From Rhodopirellula sp. (lineage in GTDB: Bacteria > Planctomycetota > Planctomycetia > Pirellulales > Thermoguttaceae), in assembly GCA_012728855.1 (NCBI GenBank), contig JAAYEH010000281.1, positions 78,818 through 142,817 on the forward strand: a stretch of DNA of 64,000 nucleotides. Direction: 5' to 3'. Positions 9,499 to 17,514 of the stretch are shown here, piece by piece (position 1 is the stretch's first letter; each line of letters starts with the position of its first letter). The translations under genes were made by a program, and so were the position numbers. Below the pieces are notes generated by a model. That model did not search any database. It was given only the letters and a program-made list of their open reading frames with translations, and was not told the origin of the DNA.

Positions 9499-9555
9499 GA
9501 ACAGAGAAGAGGCACCGGTACTTCCGCCAAAAATACCGGTGCCTCTTCTCTGTTC
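9499..9555. repeat. Perfect inverted repeat, ACCGGTGCCTCTTCTCT family, copy 1
   Basis: A 22-base arm (9499-9520) is perfectly complementary to 9534-9555, with a 13-base loop. Its core TACCGGTGCCTCTTCTCT recurs at 14357-14455 with arms in the opposite order. The flanking genes are divergent, so it is not a terminator. The remainder of 9317-9736 holds no gene that I can support. Confidence 0.85.
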
Positions 9556-9736
9556 CGCGTCCCCCGGCTTGGAGCCAGGAGTCGAGATTCTTGGGGACAA
9601 GCATTTGTTCTTACCCAAAAGAAACCCGGACGAGCCGAAAATTCTCTTGCCGATCGTGTCGGGAAACCGCACGGATCGACCATGAGACGGATGTGAGGCC
9701 AACAAAACGAAAAGCCCAATCCCAAGGAGACGATCG

Positions 9737-10066
9737 ATGAAGAAGATTCTGCAAACTGCTGCTGTCGTTGCTACTCTGGCACTGGTCGGTAGTTCCGCTT
9801 CCGACGCTCTTGCCGGCGGCAAGCCGCTTCCCGGCCAAGGCACAACCTTTGCCGGAGGCTCCTTTGGCTACCAGGGCGGATATCAAGCCGGCGCCAGCGG
9901 ATATCAGGGTGGATATCAGGGCGGATACCAAGGCGGCTACGAAGTGAAGCCCTTCCAATTCCAGCAGCCTCCCGTGTATCAGACGCCGGTGAAGCCGTAC
10001 CAATTCCAGCCTTCCCAACCGCTGCCAGGGCAGATGCCCGCTTGGTCCCCGTCCTGGAGCTATTGA
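9737..10066 (+). CDS. Small secreted Gly/Tyr/Gln-repeat protein
   Basis: A 109-residue protein with a clear signal peptide (MKKILQTAAVVATLALVGSS, cleavage probably after ALA near residue 26). The mature part contains a tandem GYQGGYQ repeat (near residues 44-68), mirrored by DNA repeats of the type GGATATCAGGGT, then a Pro/Gln/Phe region with two PFQFQ/PYQFQ words. It looks like an extracellular structural or surface-adhesive protein, but no function is known. AAGGAG lies eight bases before the ATG. A UUCG-loop terminator follows. Short gene, unusual composition, well-formed expression signals. Confidence 0.85.
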   Translation: MKKILQTAAVVATLALVGSSASDALAGGKPLPGQGTTFAGGSFGYQGGYQAGASGYQGGYQGGYQGGYEVKPFQFQQPPVYQTPVKPYQFQPSQPLPGQMPAWSPSWSY

Positions 10067-10098
10067 TCGGCATTTCCACTCGTTTCTCTTTCCCAGGT

Positions 10099-10131
10099 CG
10101 CCGGGAGTTCGCTTCCGGCGGCCTTTTTTCT
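10099..10131 (+). terminator. Intrinsic terminator with UUCG loop
   Basis: Stem CGCCGGGAG (10099-10107), tetraloop TTCG, CTTCCGGCG (10112-10120), then GCC and a run of six T. It ends the gene for the Gly/Tyr/Gln-repeat protein. Confidence 0.85.
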
Positions 10132-10234
10132 TTCTTGTGCGAGCATTATTCCTGTCGGTATTTGGCGGCAGGCAGCCATACAAGGCACAGCAGGAATGAG
10201 CATGCACGGCATGATGAAACGAGGAGAACCAGCG

Positions 10235-11944
10235 ATGGACGTAGGCTATTTGCCGGCGGCGCCGTGCGTTACGGCACATGTCGACCGGCTCTGCGATCGC
10301 TTCGAGACCGCCTGGAAAAGCGGCCGCCGGCCATCGATGCGGCGATACCTTCGGCGCGTCGAGCATAACCAGCAGGCGGAACTCTTGCTGGAGTTGATTC
10401 AAATCGACGTGGAGTACCGCGGCCGGCGTGGAGAAAAAGTACAAAAAGGGCGTTACCTGCGGCGGTTTCCCGAGCATGCGACCGCGATCGAAAGTCTTTG
10501 GCGACGGTACGCGTCGTCCGACAACAATAGTGCGTGTCGCGAACCGGACCGGGCAGTCGATCGAGCGGAGGCTGCGCCGTCGACGATCTGTTTTGCCCCG
10601 CCAACGCTACGTCGTACCACGGACGGGAGCCCCGATTCGCTCGATCCTTCTGAAATCACCGTGGCCAAACAACGGCTGTCATCGCTGCGACAAACCTGGC
10701 CTTTCTCCGAAATGGCCGCCACGACTCTCGGCCAGATCGCGCTTGCCGCAAGGGAAAGGCGGTATTCGACGGGCGACGTGTTGATTCATCAAGGCGAGAC
10801 ATGCGGCCGACTGCTCGTGTTGGTCGACGGAACGGTCGCTGTCCGCGTCGAGGAGGATGGGCGGCAGCACACGATAGCGACGGTGAGAACGGCGGCCCTG
10901 TTTGGAGAAATGAGCTTGCTCAGCGGCAATACGTGTACGGCGTCGGTCGTCGCCACGAGCCCGGTGTTCGTGCTGGAGATCCCGGCGGTCGAAGTCGAGC
11001 GGATCGCGGCAAGGCATCCGGTGGTTCGAGCGGCGTTGGGCGGGCTGGTGGCGGATCGGCTGGGCGGCCATTCGGTCGACGCGCTGGTGGGAAAGATCGT
11101 CGGCGGATACCGCATTGTGCGTTGCGCGGGTCGTGGGGGGATGGCAGTTGTCTACGAGGCTGAAGACTGCCGGACCGGTCGGCGAGTGGCGCTGAAGATG
11201 ATGAGCCACCGCTACGTTCACGACCTGGAGCTTCACAACCGGTTTGCTCGCGAGGCAGAGATCGGAAAACGGCTTCGCCATCCGAACGTCTGCCGCGTCC
11301 AGGGCACGTTTTCCGCGTTGGGCACGAACTTCATGGTTCTCGATTTCTGCGAAGGCATCACTCTGGACGAACGAATCCGCCGCGGCCCGTTGGACGAGGA
11401 TGAGACTCGCCGCATTCTCGGCCAGTTGGCCGCTGCCCTCGATTACGCCCACCGCCAGGGCGTCTGCCATCGCGATCTCAAGCCTTCCAACGTCATGTTG
11501 GACCGCTTGGGGCGCGTGAAGTTGATGGACTTCGGCCTGGCGCGATCCCTGGATACTTCGGAACTTACCGTGCGGGGGCGGCTGCTGGGCACGCCTCGCT
11601 ACATGCCTCCCGAGCAACTCGTCGGCGACCCGGTTGACTGCCGGGCAGACCTCTACGCCTTCGGGTGCGTTGCCTACGAGATGCTTACCGGTCGGCCCCT
11701 CTTCCCGGAGGCGAGCTACCTGGGCATCGTCGAGCGGCACTCGCAGTGGGTGCTGCCGACACGGCACTCCGTCCGGGAAGGTTTGAGCCGGGACTTGTAC
11801 AAGGTGCTCTGCGAATGCCTCACCAAGGAGCCCCAGCGGCGCATTCTCGATCTGAACCTTCTTGGGCGCCGCTGGAAACGCGGTGGCCGGCGAAAAAAAA
11901 CGCCGTCGCCTGTCGCTTCCGTCGCGCAATCGGCCATGTCTTAA
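10235..11944 (+). CDS. Ser/Thr protein kinase fused to a cyclic-nucleotide-binding-like domain
   Basis: A 569-residue cytoplasmic kinase in three parts. Residues 1-95 are the planctomycete kinase N-terminal module (FETAWKSGRRPSMRRYL, ELIQIDVEYR). Residues 160-280 form a CNB fold with the phosphate-binding-cassette motif FGEMSLLSG near 223. Residues 289-555 form the kinase, with GRGGMAVVY, VALK, HRDLKPSNVML, MDFGLAR and GTPRYMPPEQ. All kinase catalytic residues are present. In the CNB domain, the Arg that normally holds the cyclic phosphate is Cys (near 234), so cAMP/cGMP binding is doubtful. The ATG at 10235 has GAGGAG at ideal spacing; ATG 10196 is the alternative. The order CNB-then-kinase resembles eukaryotic cGMP-dependent kinase. 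Confidence 0.95.
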   Translation: MDVGYLPAAPCVTAHVDRLCDRFETAWKSGRRPSMRRYLRRVEHNQQAELLLELIQIDVEYRGRRGEKVQKGRYLRRFPEHATAIESLWRRYASSDNNSACREPDRAVDRAEAAPSTICFAPPTLRRTTDGSPDSLDPSEITVAKQRLSSLRQTWPFSEMAATTLGQIALAARERRYSTGDVLIHQGETCGRLLVLVDGTVAVRVEEDGRQHTIATVRTAALFGEMSLLSGNTCTASVVATSPVFVLEIPAVEVERIAARHPVVRAALGGLVADRLGGHSVDALVGKIVGGYRIVRCAGRGGMAVVYEAEDCRTGRRVALKMMSHRYVHDLELHNRFAREAEIGKRLRHPNVCRVQGTFSALGTNFMVLDFCEGITLDERIRRGPLDEDETRRILGQLAAALDYAHRQGVCHRDLKPSNVMLDRLGRVKLMDFGLARSLDTSELTVRGRLLGTPRYMPPEQLVGDPVDCRADLYAFGCVAYEMLTGRPLFPEASYLGIVERHSQWVLPTRHSVREGLSRDLYKVLCECLTKEPQRRILDLNLLGRRWKRGGRRKKTPSPVASVAQSAMS

Positions 11945-11991
11945 AGTAGTCCCACCCACTTCCCTCCCCACTCGATTCAAGGAGCCTTACC

Positions 11992-12408
11992 ATGACGCGT
12001 TTGATCGGACGGACTGCAATGGTCCTCACCCTGTTGGCGGCCGGCGGTTTCTCTCCGCAAGTGCTGGCAGACCAGCCCGCCTACTTTTTCAACCCCGATC
12101 CCCCCCGGCTCGGCATCAACTTCCAGTTCGTGCAGTGGCCGGTGCAAGGTTACTATGTCCTGTATGTCCAGCCCGGGAGCCCGGCGCAACAGCTTGGGCT
12201 GGAGTACGGCGACATCATCACGCACATCAACGGATACCCCTTGACGTACCACGGGGCGCACCAGTCGCTCCTGGGCGGATCCAGCCAATTCACGCTCACG
12301 ATCCGCAATTGCCGCTGGCCGCACAACACGGTCAACGCCTACTATCCGCCGGGATTGATCGGAAACGCCTGGGCAAGCCAACCCGGCGCCTTTAGCGCGG
12401 CGCGCTGA
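11992..12408 (+). CDS. Secreted PDZ-like domain protein
   Basis: A 138-residue exported protein with a signal peptide ending near ADQ (residue 27). The mature part is one PDZ-like unit: LGINFQFV, VQPGSPAQQLGLEYGDIITHINGYPL, as in peptide-binding PDZ domains of HtrA-type proteins, but with no protease domain. It could be an adaptor or a chaperone-like periplasmic protein; the role is unknown. The ATG has AAGGAG seven to eight bases before it. The gene follows the kinase by 47 bases on the same strand and ends in a hairpin terminator. Confidence 0.85.
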   Translation: MTRLIGRTAMVLTLLAAGGFSPQVLADQPAYFFNPDPPRLGINFQFVQWPVQGYYVLYVQPGSPAQQLGLEYGDIITHINGYPLTYHGAHQSLLGGSSQFTLTIRNCRWPHNTVNAYYPPGLIGNAWASQPGAFSAAR

Positions 12409-12436
12409 GCAACCGATCGAGCGAACTTCCCTTCAG

Positions 12437-12466
12437 AGAGCCGTCGCTATGCCAAGCGGCGGCTCT
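12437..12466 (+). terminator. Hairpin terminator after the PDZ-like gene
   Basis: AGAGCCGTCGCT (12437-12448), loop ATGCCA, AGCGGCGGCTCT (12455-12466), with one G-T mismatch in the stem, followed by a pyrimidine-rich tail (TCGCTTTCGTTCTT). Confidence 0.6.
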
Positions 12467-12504
12467 TCGCTTTCGTTCTTGCCGCAACGTAGTGGGCAAC
12501 ACGC

Positions 12505-12543
12505 TTGACAGGGCTGCATTGCTCGTACATGATTCGGATCATG
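12505..12543 (+). promoter_or_regulatory. Possible promoter with overlapping operator-like palindrome
   Basis: TTGACA (12505-12510) and CATGAT (12528-12533) are 17 bases apart, a possible -35/-10 pair. The -10 region overlaps a palindrome, CATGAT-TCGG-ATCATG (12528-12543). It lies 36 bases before the start of the oxoamine synthase gene. Suggestive only. Confidence 0.3.
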
Positions 12544-12578
12544 AATCCGAGAGTGCCACAAGACCAGCGGAGACAGAC

Positions 12579-13715
12579 ATGCCGGTGATGGAAAGTCCGC
12601 CGGGTCCGCGGACGGTGATCGACGGGCGGGAATACCTTTACTTCGGCGGAACCGCCTACCTGGGATTGCAGAGCCATCCCGAAGTGATCCGCGCCGCCTG
12701 CGAAGCCACGAAGCGCTATGGCATCGGCAGCGCCACGTCGCGGACCGGCTACGGCGACACCCCGCCCACGCTGGAAGCGGAACGCCGCCTCGCCGCCTTC
12801 CTCGATAGGGAAGAGGCTTTCTATTTTGCATCCGGCTACGCGGGCGGATCGGTTTTGATGGAAGCGGCCGGCGGGTTTTTCGACGCCGTGTTTGCCGACG
12901 AGTTCTCCCACTACAGCCTTTTCGAAGCGATCCCTTTGGCCGGTTTGCCTCTGGTCACGTTCCCGCACGGTGACGCGGACGGGCTCCGGCACACCATCGC
13001 CGCAAATCTCAAGCCGCGGCAACGGCCGCTGGTTGCCAGTGACGGAGTCTTTTCTGCGTTGGGGCATATCGCGCCGGTGGCCGACTATTGCCGGATCTTG
13101 GCAAACTATCCCGGCTCCGGTCTGCTGCTGGACGACGCGCATGGCATCGGCGTGCTGGGCAAGCACGGACGGGGACTTTTCGAATACGCAGGGCTGGCCG
13201 AGCGGGTCAATCGCGATTTCCCGCCGCACGAAGGAGTCGAGTCGCCGGTGCTGCTCAGTTGCGGCACGTGCAGCAAAGCCCTGGGTGGTTTCGGGGGGGT
13301 GATCGCTGGGTCGCGCACATTCGTCGCTACCGTGAAGCGGGCGCCGTATTATGCCGGAGCGAGTGCGCCGCCGATTCCCGCCGCGGCCGCCACCGCCCGC
13401 GCCTTGGAGATATTGCAGTCCGACCCTTCGCTTCGTCTTCGGCTCCAGGAGAATGTGGGGGCTCTCAAGGCCGGACTTGCTCGGCTGGGACTTGGGGTCG
13501 ACGATTCGCCGATACCGATCGTCTGCCTCCGTATCGGCTCGGCGGACCACATGCGGCGGCTCCACCGTGAACTGGCGGACCGCGGCATTCTCGTGCCCTA
13601 CATGGCCGCCTATTCGGGCCTGGGACCGGAAGGCGCTTTGCGACTGGCGATTTTTGCGAACCACAGCCGCGAAATGACCGAGCACCTCCTCGACGTTCTG
13701 GCCGGATTGCTGTGA
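12579..13715 (+). CDS. PLP-dependent alpha-oxoamine synthase (BioF/KBL-like)
   Basis: A 378-residue fold-type I PLP enzyme of the alpha-oxoamine synthase family, which condenses an amino acid with an acyl-CoA. YLYFGGTAYLGL, GSATSRTGYGDTPPTLEAE, DDAHGIGVLGKHGRG and the PLP-lysine motif SCGTCSKALGGFGG are all present. Members include 8-amino-7-oxononanoate synthase (biotin), 2-amino-3-ketobutyrate CoA ligase and serine palmitoyltransferase. No biotin or sphingolipid genes are adjacent, so the substrate is open. The ATG at 12579 has GGAGA just upstream; an in-frame GTG at 12492 would add 29 unconserved residues and cross the possible promoter. Confidence 0.88.
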   Translation: MPVMESPPGPRTVIDGREYLYFGGTAYLGLQSHPEVIRAACEATKRYGIGSATSRTGYGDTPPTLEAERRLAAFLDREEAFYFASGYAGGSVLMEAAGGFFDAVFADEFSHYSLFEAIPLAGLPLVTFPHGDADGLRHTIAANLKPRQRPLVASDGVFSALGHIAPVADYCRILANYPGSGLLLDDAHGIGVLGKHGRGLFEYAGLAERVNRDFPPHEGVESPVLLSCGTCSKALGGFGGVIAGSRTFVATVKRAPYYAGASAPPIPAAAATARALEILQSDPSLRLRLQENVGALKAGLARLGLGVDDSPIPIVCLRIGSADHMRRLHRELADRGILVPYMAAYSGLGPEGALRLAIFANHSREMTEHLLDVLAGLL

Positions 13716-13859
13716 ATATGCAAAGCGTGTTATGCCCCTCGCACAGCCGCCTTCAGTGCCGGAGGCGTGCATGAAACGGCAACGCCGGGTAGAATGCGGC
13801 TGTAGGGAACCGTTTGGGGCTATAGCCGCGGATGTCACCTGCTTTGCGGAGAACCGGAA

Positions 13860-13967
13860 ATGAAGATCGCCGTTGTTTGGCTAGTCGCAGGCGTTCTTAC
13901 CTTTTTGCCGGGCCATGCGTCTTCCGCAAAGGAGGCTAGACGAACCTTGGGTGAAGTATGCAGGTGA
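13860..13967 (+). CDS. Short secreted or leader peptide overlapping the next gene
   Basis: A 35-codon reading frame with a signal-like start (MKIAVVWLVAGVLTFLPG, then HASSAK). GGAGA lies nine bases before its ATG. Its last ten bases overlap the start of the small membrane protein at 13958, which suggests translational coupling. No family is recognised. It may be a real small exported peptide, or a leader whose translation opens the downstream start. Confidence 0.45.
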   Translation: MKIAVVWLVAGVLTFLPGHASSAKEARRTLGEVCR

Positions 13968-14299
13968 TCCCATATCTTGTCTTATTCTTGCTGCCCTTCG
14001 CCGCGTGGATTACCGCGGAATGTCGCTGGGGGACCAGCGCACGGATCGGCCTCGGCGCGGTCTGCCTCCTATTCGTGGGATTTGCTTGGTTTTCCACCCT
14101 CCAACGCGCAGCGAATACGGAGGCGCGATACGCAGCATGCCTTCGTGAAATGGGTTCTGCGCTGGATTCGGGAGACGTCGAACGAGTCAGACGGGCTATC
14201 GCGGCCTACGACACTCCCGGTAGTAGCTTTCATCGCGTAACCAATACTTTGGATGTGCTGTGCGGAAACGGCGAGCAACAACCACACAAGACTCCATAA
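13958..14299 (+). CDS. Small membrane protein of unknown function
   Basis: A 113-residue protein with two N-terminal hydrophobic segments (VIPYLVLFLLPFAAWI and IGLGAVCLLFVGFAWF), followed by a soluble tail of about 65 residues carrying three Cys. No family is recognised. GGAGG lies within the upstream overlapping reading frame but 22 bases before this ATG, so translation probably depends on coupling with the 35-codon gene at 13860. Confidence 0.6.
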   Translation: MQVIPYLVLFLLPFAAWITAECRWGTSARIGLGAVCLLFVGFAWFSTLQRAANTEARYAACLREMGSALDSGDVERVRRAIAAYDTPGSSFHRVTNTLDVLCGNGEQQPHKTP

Positions 14300-14356
14300 C
14301 CGCACAAGGGCGAAATCAGGTTCATCCGGCGCGAGCGTAGGTTCCATTCTCGCTGG

Positions 14357-14455
14357 GGAGTACCGGTGCCTCTTCTCTTGTTGCCGACGCGTCTAAACGA
14401 TTGTCTTTCATGTGGTTATGGCCATCTTGCAGCAGAGAAGAGGCACCGGTACTCC
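14357..14455. repeat. Perfect inverted repeat, ACCGGTGCCTCTTCTCT family, copy 2
   Basis: A 22-base arm (14357-14378) is perfectly complementary to 14434-14455, with a 55-base loop. It shares the core TACCGGTGCCTCTTCTCT with 9499-9555. Here that core is on the left arm, there it is on the right. It sits between two genes in the same direction. Confidence 0.85.
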
Positions 14456-14554
14456 TCATGCACTTTGCACCCTACGCGAATTCCGGATGAACCCGAAATC
14501 AGTGGCCACCGGCCCAAGTGATACAAGCGATCCCACCTACCAGTTGGAGTAACA

Positions 14555-15979
14555 GTGTCGATGTCCCGCAACCTTTTCCGGAACCTCCCCATGCACCCCA
14601 CCACACAATACCTGCCGAATCGCATCACACGCCGCACCTTCCTCCGCCGCGGCAGCGTGGCGACGGCGGCACTCGCAGCATCCTGTTTCACCTCGAACCG
14701 CTTACTCCGGGCCGCCCCGGACGTAATCGCCTCTCCGATTGGCTCCCAAGCGAAATCGCGGCCCGATCTAGTGGACGATAATTCGCCGCCGGGCCTGGAA
14801 GTGATTCAATTGACCGCCGATCCGGAAGTGCCGAGTTCCCATCTGTACATGGAGGCGCAGATTTTCGCGCCCGACTCGAAACGGTTCGTCCTGCACCGCT
14901 CGGCAACGGCACATGGCGGCAGCCGCAGCGATCCCAAACACCAATACCTCCGTTGCGATTTGGACGACAACGGTTCGCTACACCCGCTGACCGAAGAACT
15001 TGGAGCCACGGCGGCTTTGGTCTCGCCCGACGGACGATTGGTCTACTACTTTGTCGACGAGACAACTACTGGCGGCGGCCGGTTGACGCTCAAGCGAGTC
15101 GGCCTCGACGGCACGGACCGCCAAACGATCCTCGTCGTCGATTCGGCGCTTCCGGAGACCAACTTCCGCCCCAGCAGGCTCTACCCCCTCTCAACAATCT
15201 CGTCCGACGGCAAGCGGCTGGCGATCTCGGCCTTCCTCGGCGACGGCCAATCGGCAAACGGGCCGTACGGTCTGATGATCTTCGACGTCCAGCAGGCCAC
15301 GGTGCGGCTCGTCATCCACGGCCCAACCTGGTGCAACATGCACCCGCAGTACTGTCGCTCGACGGACCCGGAGGCCTCGCATGACGTCCTCATTCAGGAG
15401 AACCACGGTTGCGAAACCGACGCCGCCGGCGGCATCACGAAGTTGGTGGGCGGCGCAGGAGCCGATATCCACGTGATCCGCGACGATGGAGAGAACTTCC
15501 GCGACATGCCGTGGGGCCGCGACGGCAACGAGGCTTGCCAAGGCCATCAGTGCTGGCGGGGGCGCACGACGTGGGCAGTGACGAGCACGGGTAATCGCGC
15601 CGCCCGCGAAGCGCAATTGATCGAAGGCCGGGCGGCGGCGCATCACGACCACGCCGGGCTGCGAACACCCGGCGCTGTCCGCAATGATTTGACCCGCGAC
15701 TTTCCCAGTCCGCACTTCTACCACTTCGCCACGGATATCGCCGGCGAGCGGCTGATTTCCGATGCGGCGCCGATGGATCAAGGCGGACAGATCTACATCG
15801 CTCGTTTCGGCGAAGCGGGCAAGGATCCGCTGGGGCAGTTCGTTCGCCTCTTGAACCCGAAGTCGACGTGCCGGAAGCACGCGCACATCCATCCGTTTCT
15901 TTCGCCGGATGGTGCGACGGGGTTTTTCAACTCGGATGAATCCGGCGTGCTCCAGGCCTATGTGGTGAAGGGGTTTTGA
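14555..15979 (+). CDS. Tat-exported beta-propeller protein, oligogalacturonate-lyase-like
   Basis: A 474-residue protein with a twin-arginine leader (RITRRTFLRRGSVATAAL). The mature part has repeating propeller-type words (FAPDSKRFVLHRS, VSPDGRLVYYF, SSDGKRLAISAF, LSPDGATGFFNSD) and conserved His/Cys/Trp patches (THGPTWCNMHPQYC-like, HAHIHPFLSPDG). This resembles the oligogalacturonate lyase / WD40-like group that degrades pectin fragments, but catalytic identity is inference. GTG 14555 has GGAG five bases upstream; ATG 14561 is nearly equivalent. It fits a lifestyle of polysaccharide use along with the glycosidase and lyase-like genes farther right. Confidence 0.75.
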   Translation: MSMSRNLFRNLPMHPTTQYLPNRITRRTFLRRGSVATAALAASCFTSNRLLRAAPDVIASPIGSQAKSRPDLVDDNSPPGLEVIQLTADPEVPSSHLYMEAQIFAPDSKRFVLHRSATAHGGSRSDPKHQYLRCDLDDNGSLHPLTEELGATAALVSPDGRLVYYFVDETTTGGGRLTLKRVGLDGTDRQTILVVDSALPETNFRPSRLYPLSTISSDGKRLAISAFLGDGQSANGPYGLMIFDVQQATVRLVIHGPTWCNMHPQYCRSTDPEASHDVLIQENHGCETDAAGGITKLVGGAGADIHVIRDDGENFRDMPWGRDGNEACQGHQCWRGRTTWAVTSTGNRAAREAQLIEGRAAAHHDHAGLRTPGAVRNDLTRDFPSPHFYHFATDIAGERLISDAAPMDQGGQIYIARFGEAGKDPLGQFVRLLNPKSTCRKHAHIHPFLSPDGATGFFNSDESGVLQAYVVKGF

Positions 15980-16076
15980 ACCACTGTTTGCTGAAACCCA
16001 TAGCAGCCCGGCTTCTGCGATTCCTTTTATCTGGTATACTTTTGGTTTTGGCATGGCATCCGGGGAGTCTGGCATA

Positions 16077-16748
16077 ATGCTCAAAGACGGCGACAAAGGT
16101 GTTGTCCTCCAGCGGGATCGTGAAACCTACGGCGTGGCGCCTCACATTCCTTGCGGCGTGGTCACGCCCGAGATCCTCCGCAAAATCGCCGATACGGCCG
16201 AGAAATATCAAGTGCCGATGGTGAAGATCACCAGCGCGGCCCGGATCGCGTTGTTGGGCGTTAAGGAAGACGACGTGGACCGTGTCTGGAACGACTTGGG
16301 CATGTCCCCCGGAAGTGTCGTGGGGATCTGTGTCCGCAGCGTCAAGGCATGTCCCGGCACGACCTACTGTAAGCGTGGTCAGATGGACAGCCTCGGCGTC
16401 GGCAATCGGCTCGACGAGAAATATCACGGCATGGAACTGCCGGGAAAGATGAAGATCGGCGTTAGCGGTTGTCCGAACCAGTGCGGCGAAACCAGCTTCA
16501 AAGACATCGGATTGGTCGGCACTCCCAAGGGTTGGCGGGTCTACGTCGGAGGAAACGGCGGCACCAATCCCCGCATTGGCGAAGTCCTCGCCCAGCGGAT
16601 CGACACGGAAACCGCTTTGGCGCTGGTCGACAAGATCCTCGCCTGGTATCGGGCCAACGCCAAACCAAAGGAGAGAATGGGCCGAACGATCGAGCGGCTC
16701 GGGCTGGATGCGATGGAAGAGGCGCTCGGGCTTGGCGGCGATGCCTGA
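16077..16748 (+). CDS. Small siroheme/[4Fe-4S] nitrite-sulfite reductase domain protein
   Basis: A 223-residue protein with one ferredoxin-like half domain (GVAPHIPCGVVTPEILRKIA) and one siroheme/Fe-S domain. The ligand motifs are intact: CPGTTYC (C-x5-C, near residue 93) and CPNQC (C-x3-C, near 133). Such short, single-repeat relatives of sulfite and nitrite reductases occur in anaerobes and archaea; their reaction is mostly unknown. ATG 16077 is preferred because GGGGAG lies upstream; ATG 16053 would add eight residues. It ends 139 bases before a convergent gene, with an inverted repeat between. It stands alone, without a flavin reductase partner. Confidence 0.88.
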   Translation: MLKDGDKGVVLQRDRETYGVAPHIPCGVVTPEILRKIADTAEKYQVPMVKITSAARIALLGVKEDDVDRVWNDLGMSPGSVVGICVRSVKACPGTTYCKRGQMDSLGVGNRLDEKYHGMELPGKMKIGVSGCPNQCGETSFKDIGLVGTPKGWRVYVGGNGGTNPRIGEVLAQRIDTETALALVDKILAWYRANAKPKERMGRTIERLGLDAMEEALGLGGDA

Positions 16749-16778
16749 ACGCCTGGCCGCTTAGGCGCGCAATAGGGC

Positions 16779-16863
16779 CGGGAGTCTTTTTTTCGTGTCG
16801 GCCGGGAAAGCGCCCTTCCATACACGAAAGTGTCGGTCGGCCGACACGAAAAAAAGACTCCCG
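16779..16863. repeat. Perfect inverted repeat, GGGAGTCTTTTTTTCG family, copy 1
   Basis: A 26-base arm (16779-16804) is perfectly complementary to 16838-16863, with a 33-base loop. Same arms and same loop length at 20596-20690 and 50080-50174. It lies between convergent genes. Confidence 0.9.
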
Positions 16864-16886
16864 ATCCCTTCTTGGTTGCGTAGCGT

Positions 16887-17276
16887 TCAGAAATAACACA
16901 ATCGCACGAACGTAACCCACCTCGTACCGTACAGGTCGTCGACTTGATGGCCGACGCACGCCAACGGACCGTCCGCGCATCGGTAGTGCCATACTTGAAC
17001 CGGGAACATCGGCAGGGCGTCTCGGTGTTCTTCGGTGGATTCGGGATCGCCGAAGATCTCTCGCCACTTTTCATAGCGACAACGGAGGTAAGCGACCTGA
17101 ACCTGCTCGACCTCGTATTCTCCCAGGTCAAAACGAGATTGCTCTTCGGCCGTCTTCGTGCTCAGGATCCTCAACGCTCGGATGAAATCCTCGCGGCTGA
17201 ATTCCGAACACTTAGATTCGGCGACGGCGGCGCCCTCGCCTAACGCCAGAGAAGCCTTTGCGGTGTAGCTCATCAT
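16887..17276 (-). CDS. Hypothetical protein, 129 aa
   Basis: A soluble protein with a helical first half (SREDFIRALRILSTKT) and a more mixed second half rich in Tyr, Trp and Val (VQVWHYRCADGPLACVGH). I do not recognise it. Two ATG codons (17276, 17273) are adjacent, with no strong ribosome binding site. It lies between convergent repeat DNA and the glp operon and is not clearly linked to either. Confidence 0.55.
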   Translation of the reverse strand: MMSYTAKASLALGEGAAVAESKCSEFSREDFIRALRILSTKTAEEQSRFDLGEYEVEQVQVAYLRCRYEKWREIFGDPESTEEHRDALPMFPVQVWHYRCADGPLACVGHQVDDLYGTRWVTFVRLCYF

Positions 17277-17463
17277 GCATTAACGGATGGTGGGATCCCC
17301 TGGCGCAGCGACCGAACCGGTCTGCGCAAGAGATGGAGGGAGGTGGGGGTAGGGAACGGCGGGTGTACTCGTGGGAATCGGCTCAAGAGGAGATGCCTGT
17401 CCCGTTTGGCCGCCCCAAGAAGCCTGGAAAAGGCAGGATACCAGACCTTCCTGAACCGTCAAG

Positions 17464-17490
17464 CCCCTCTCCGCCGTTTTCTGGAGGGGG
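17464..17490 (-). terminator. Weak hairpin after glpD
   Basis: CCCCTCTCC (17464-17472) can pair imperfectly with GGAGGGGG (17483-17490), 25 bases past the glpD stop. No T-run follows on the minus strand, so the function is uncertain. Confidence 0.3.
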
Positions 17491-17514
17491 AGTATTTTCA
17501 CTTTCGGAATGGAT

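Noticed and set aside
9317..9604. 96-codon N-terminal extension of the metacaspase
   Set aside because: It would translate a perfect inverted repeat and has no conserved sequence; the ATG at 9316 has a ribosome binding site and precedes the signal segment.
16077..16748. Full assimilatory sulfite reductase
   Set aside because: It has only one ferredoxin-like half and one siroheme/Fe-S domain in 223 residues, about half the assimilatory enzyme, and no partner gene.
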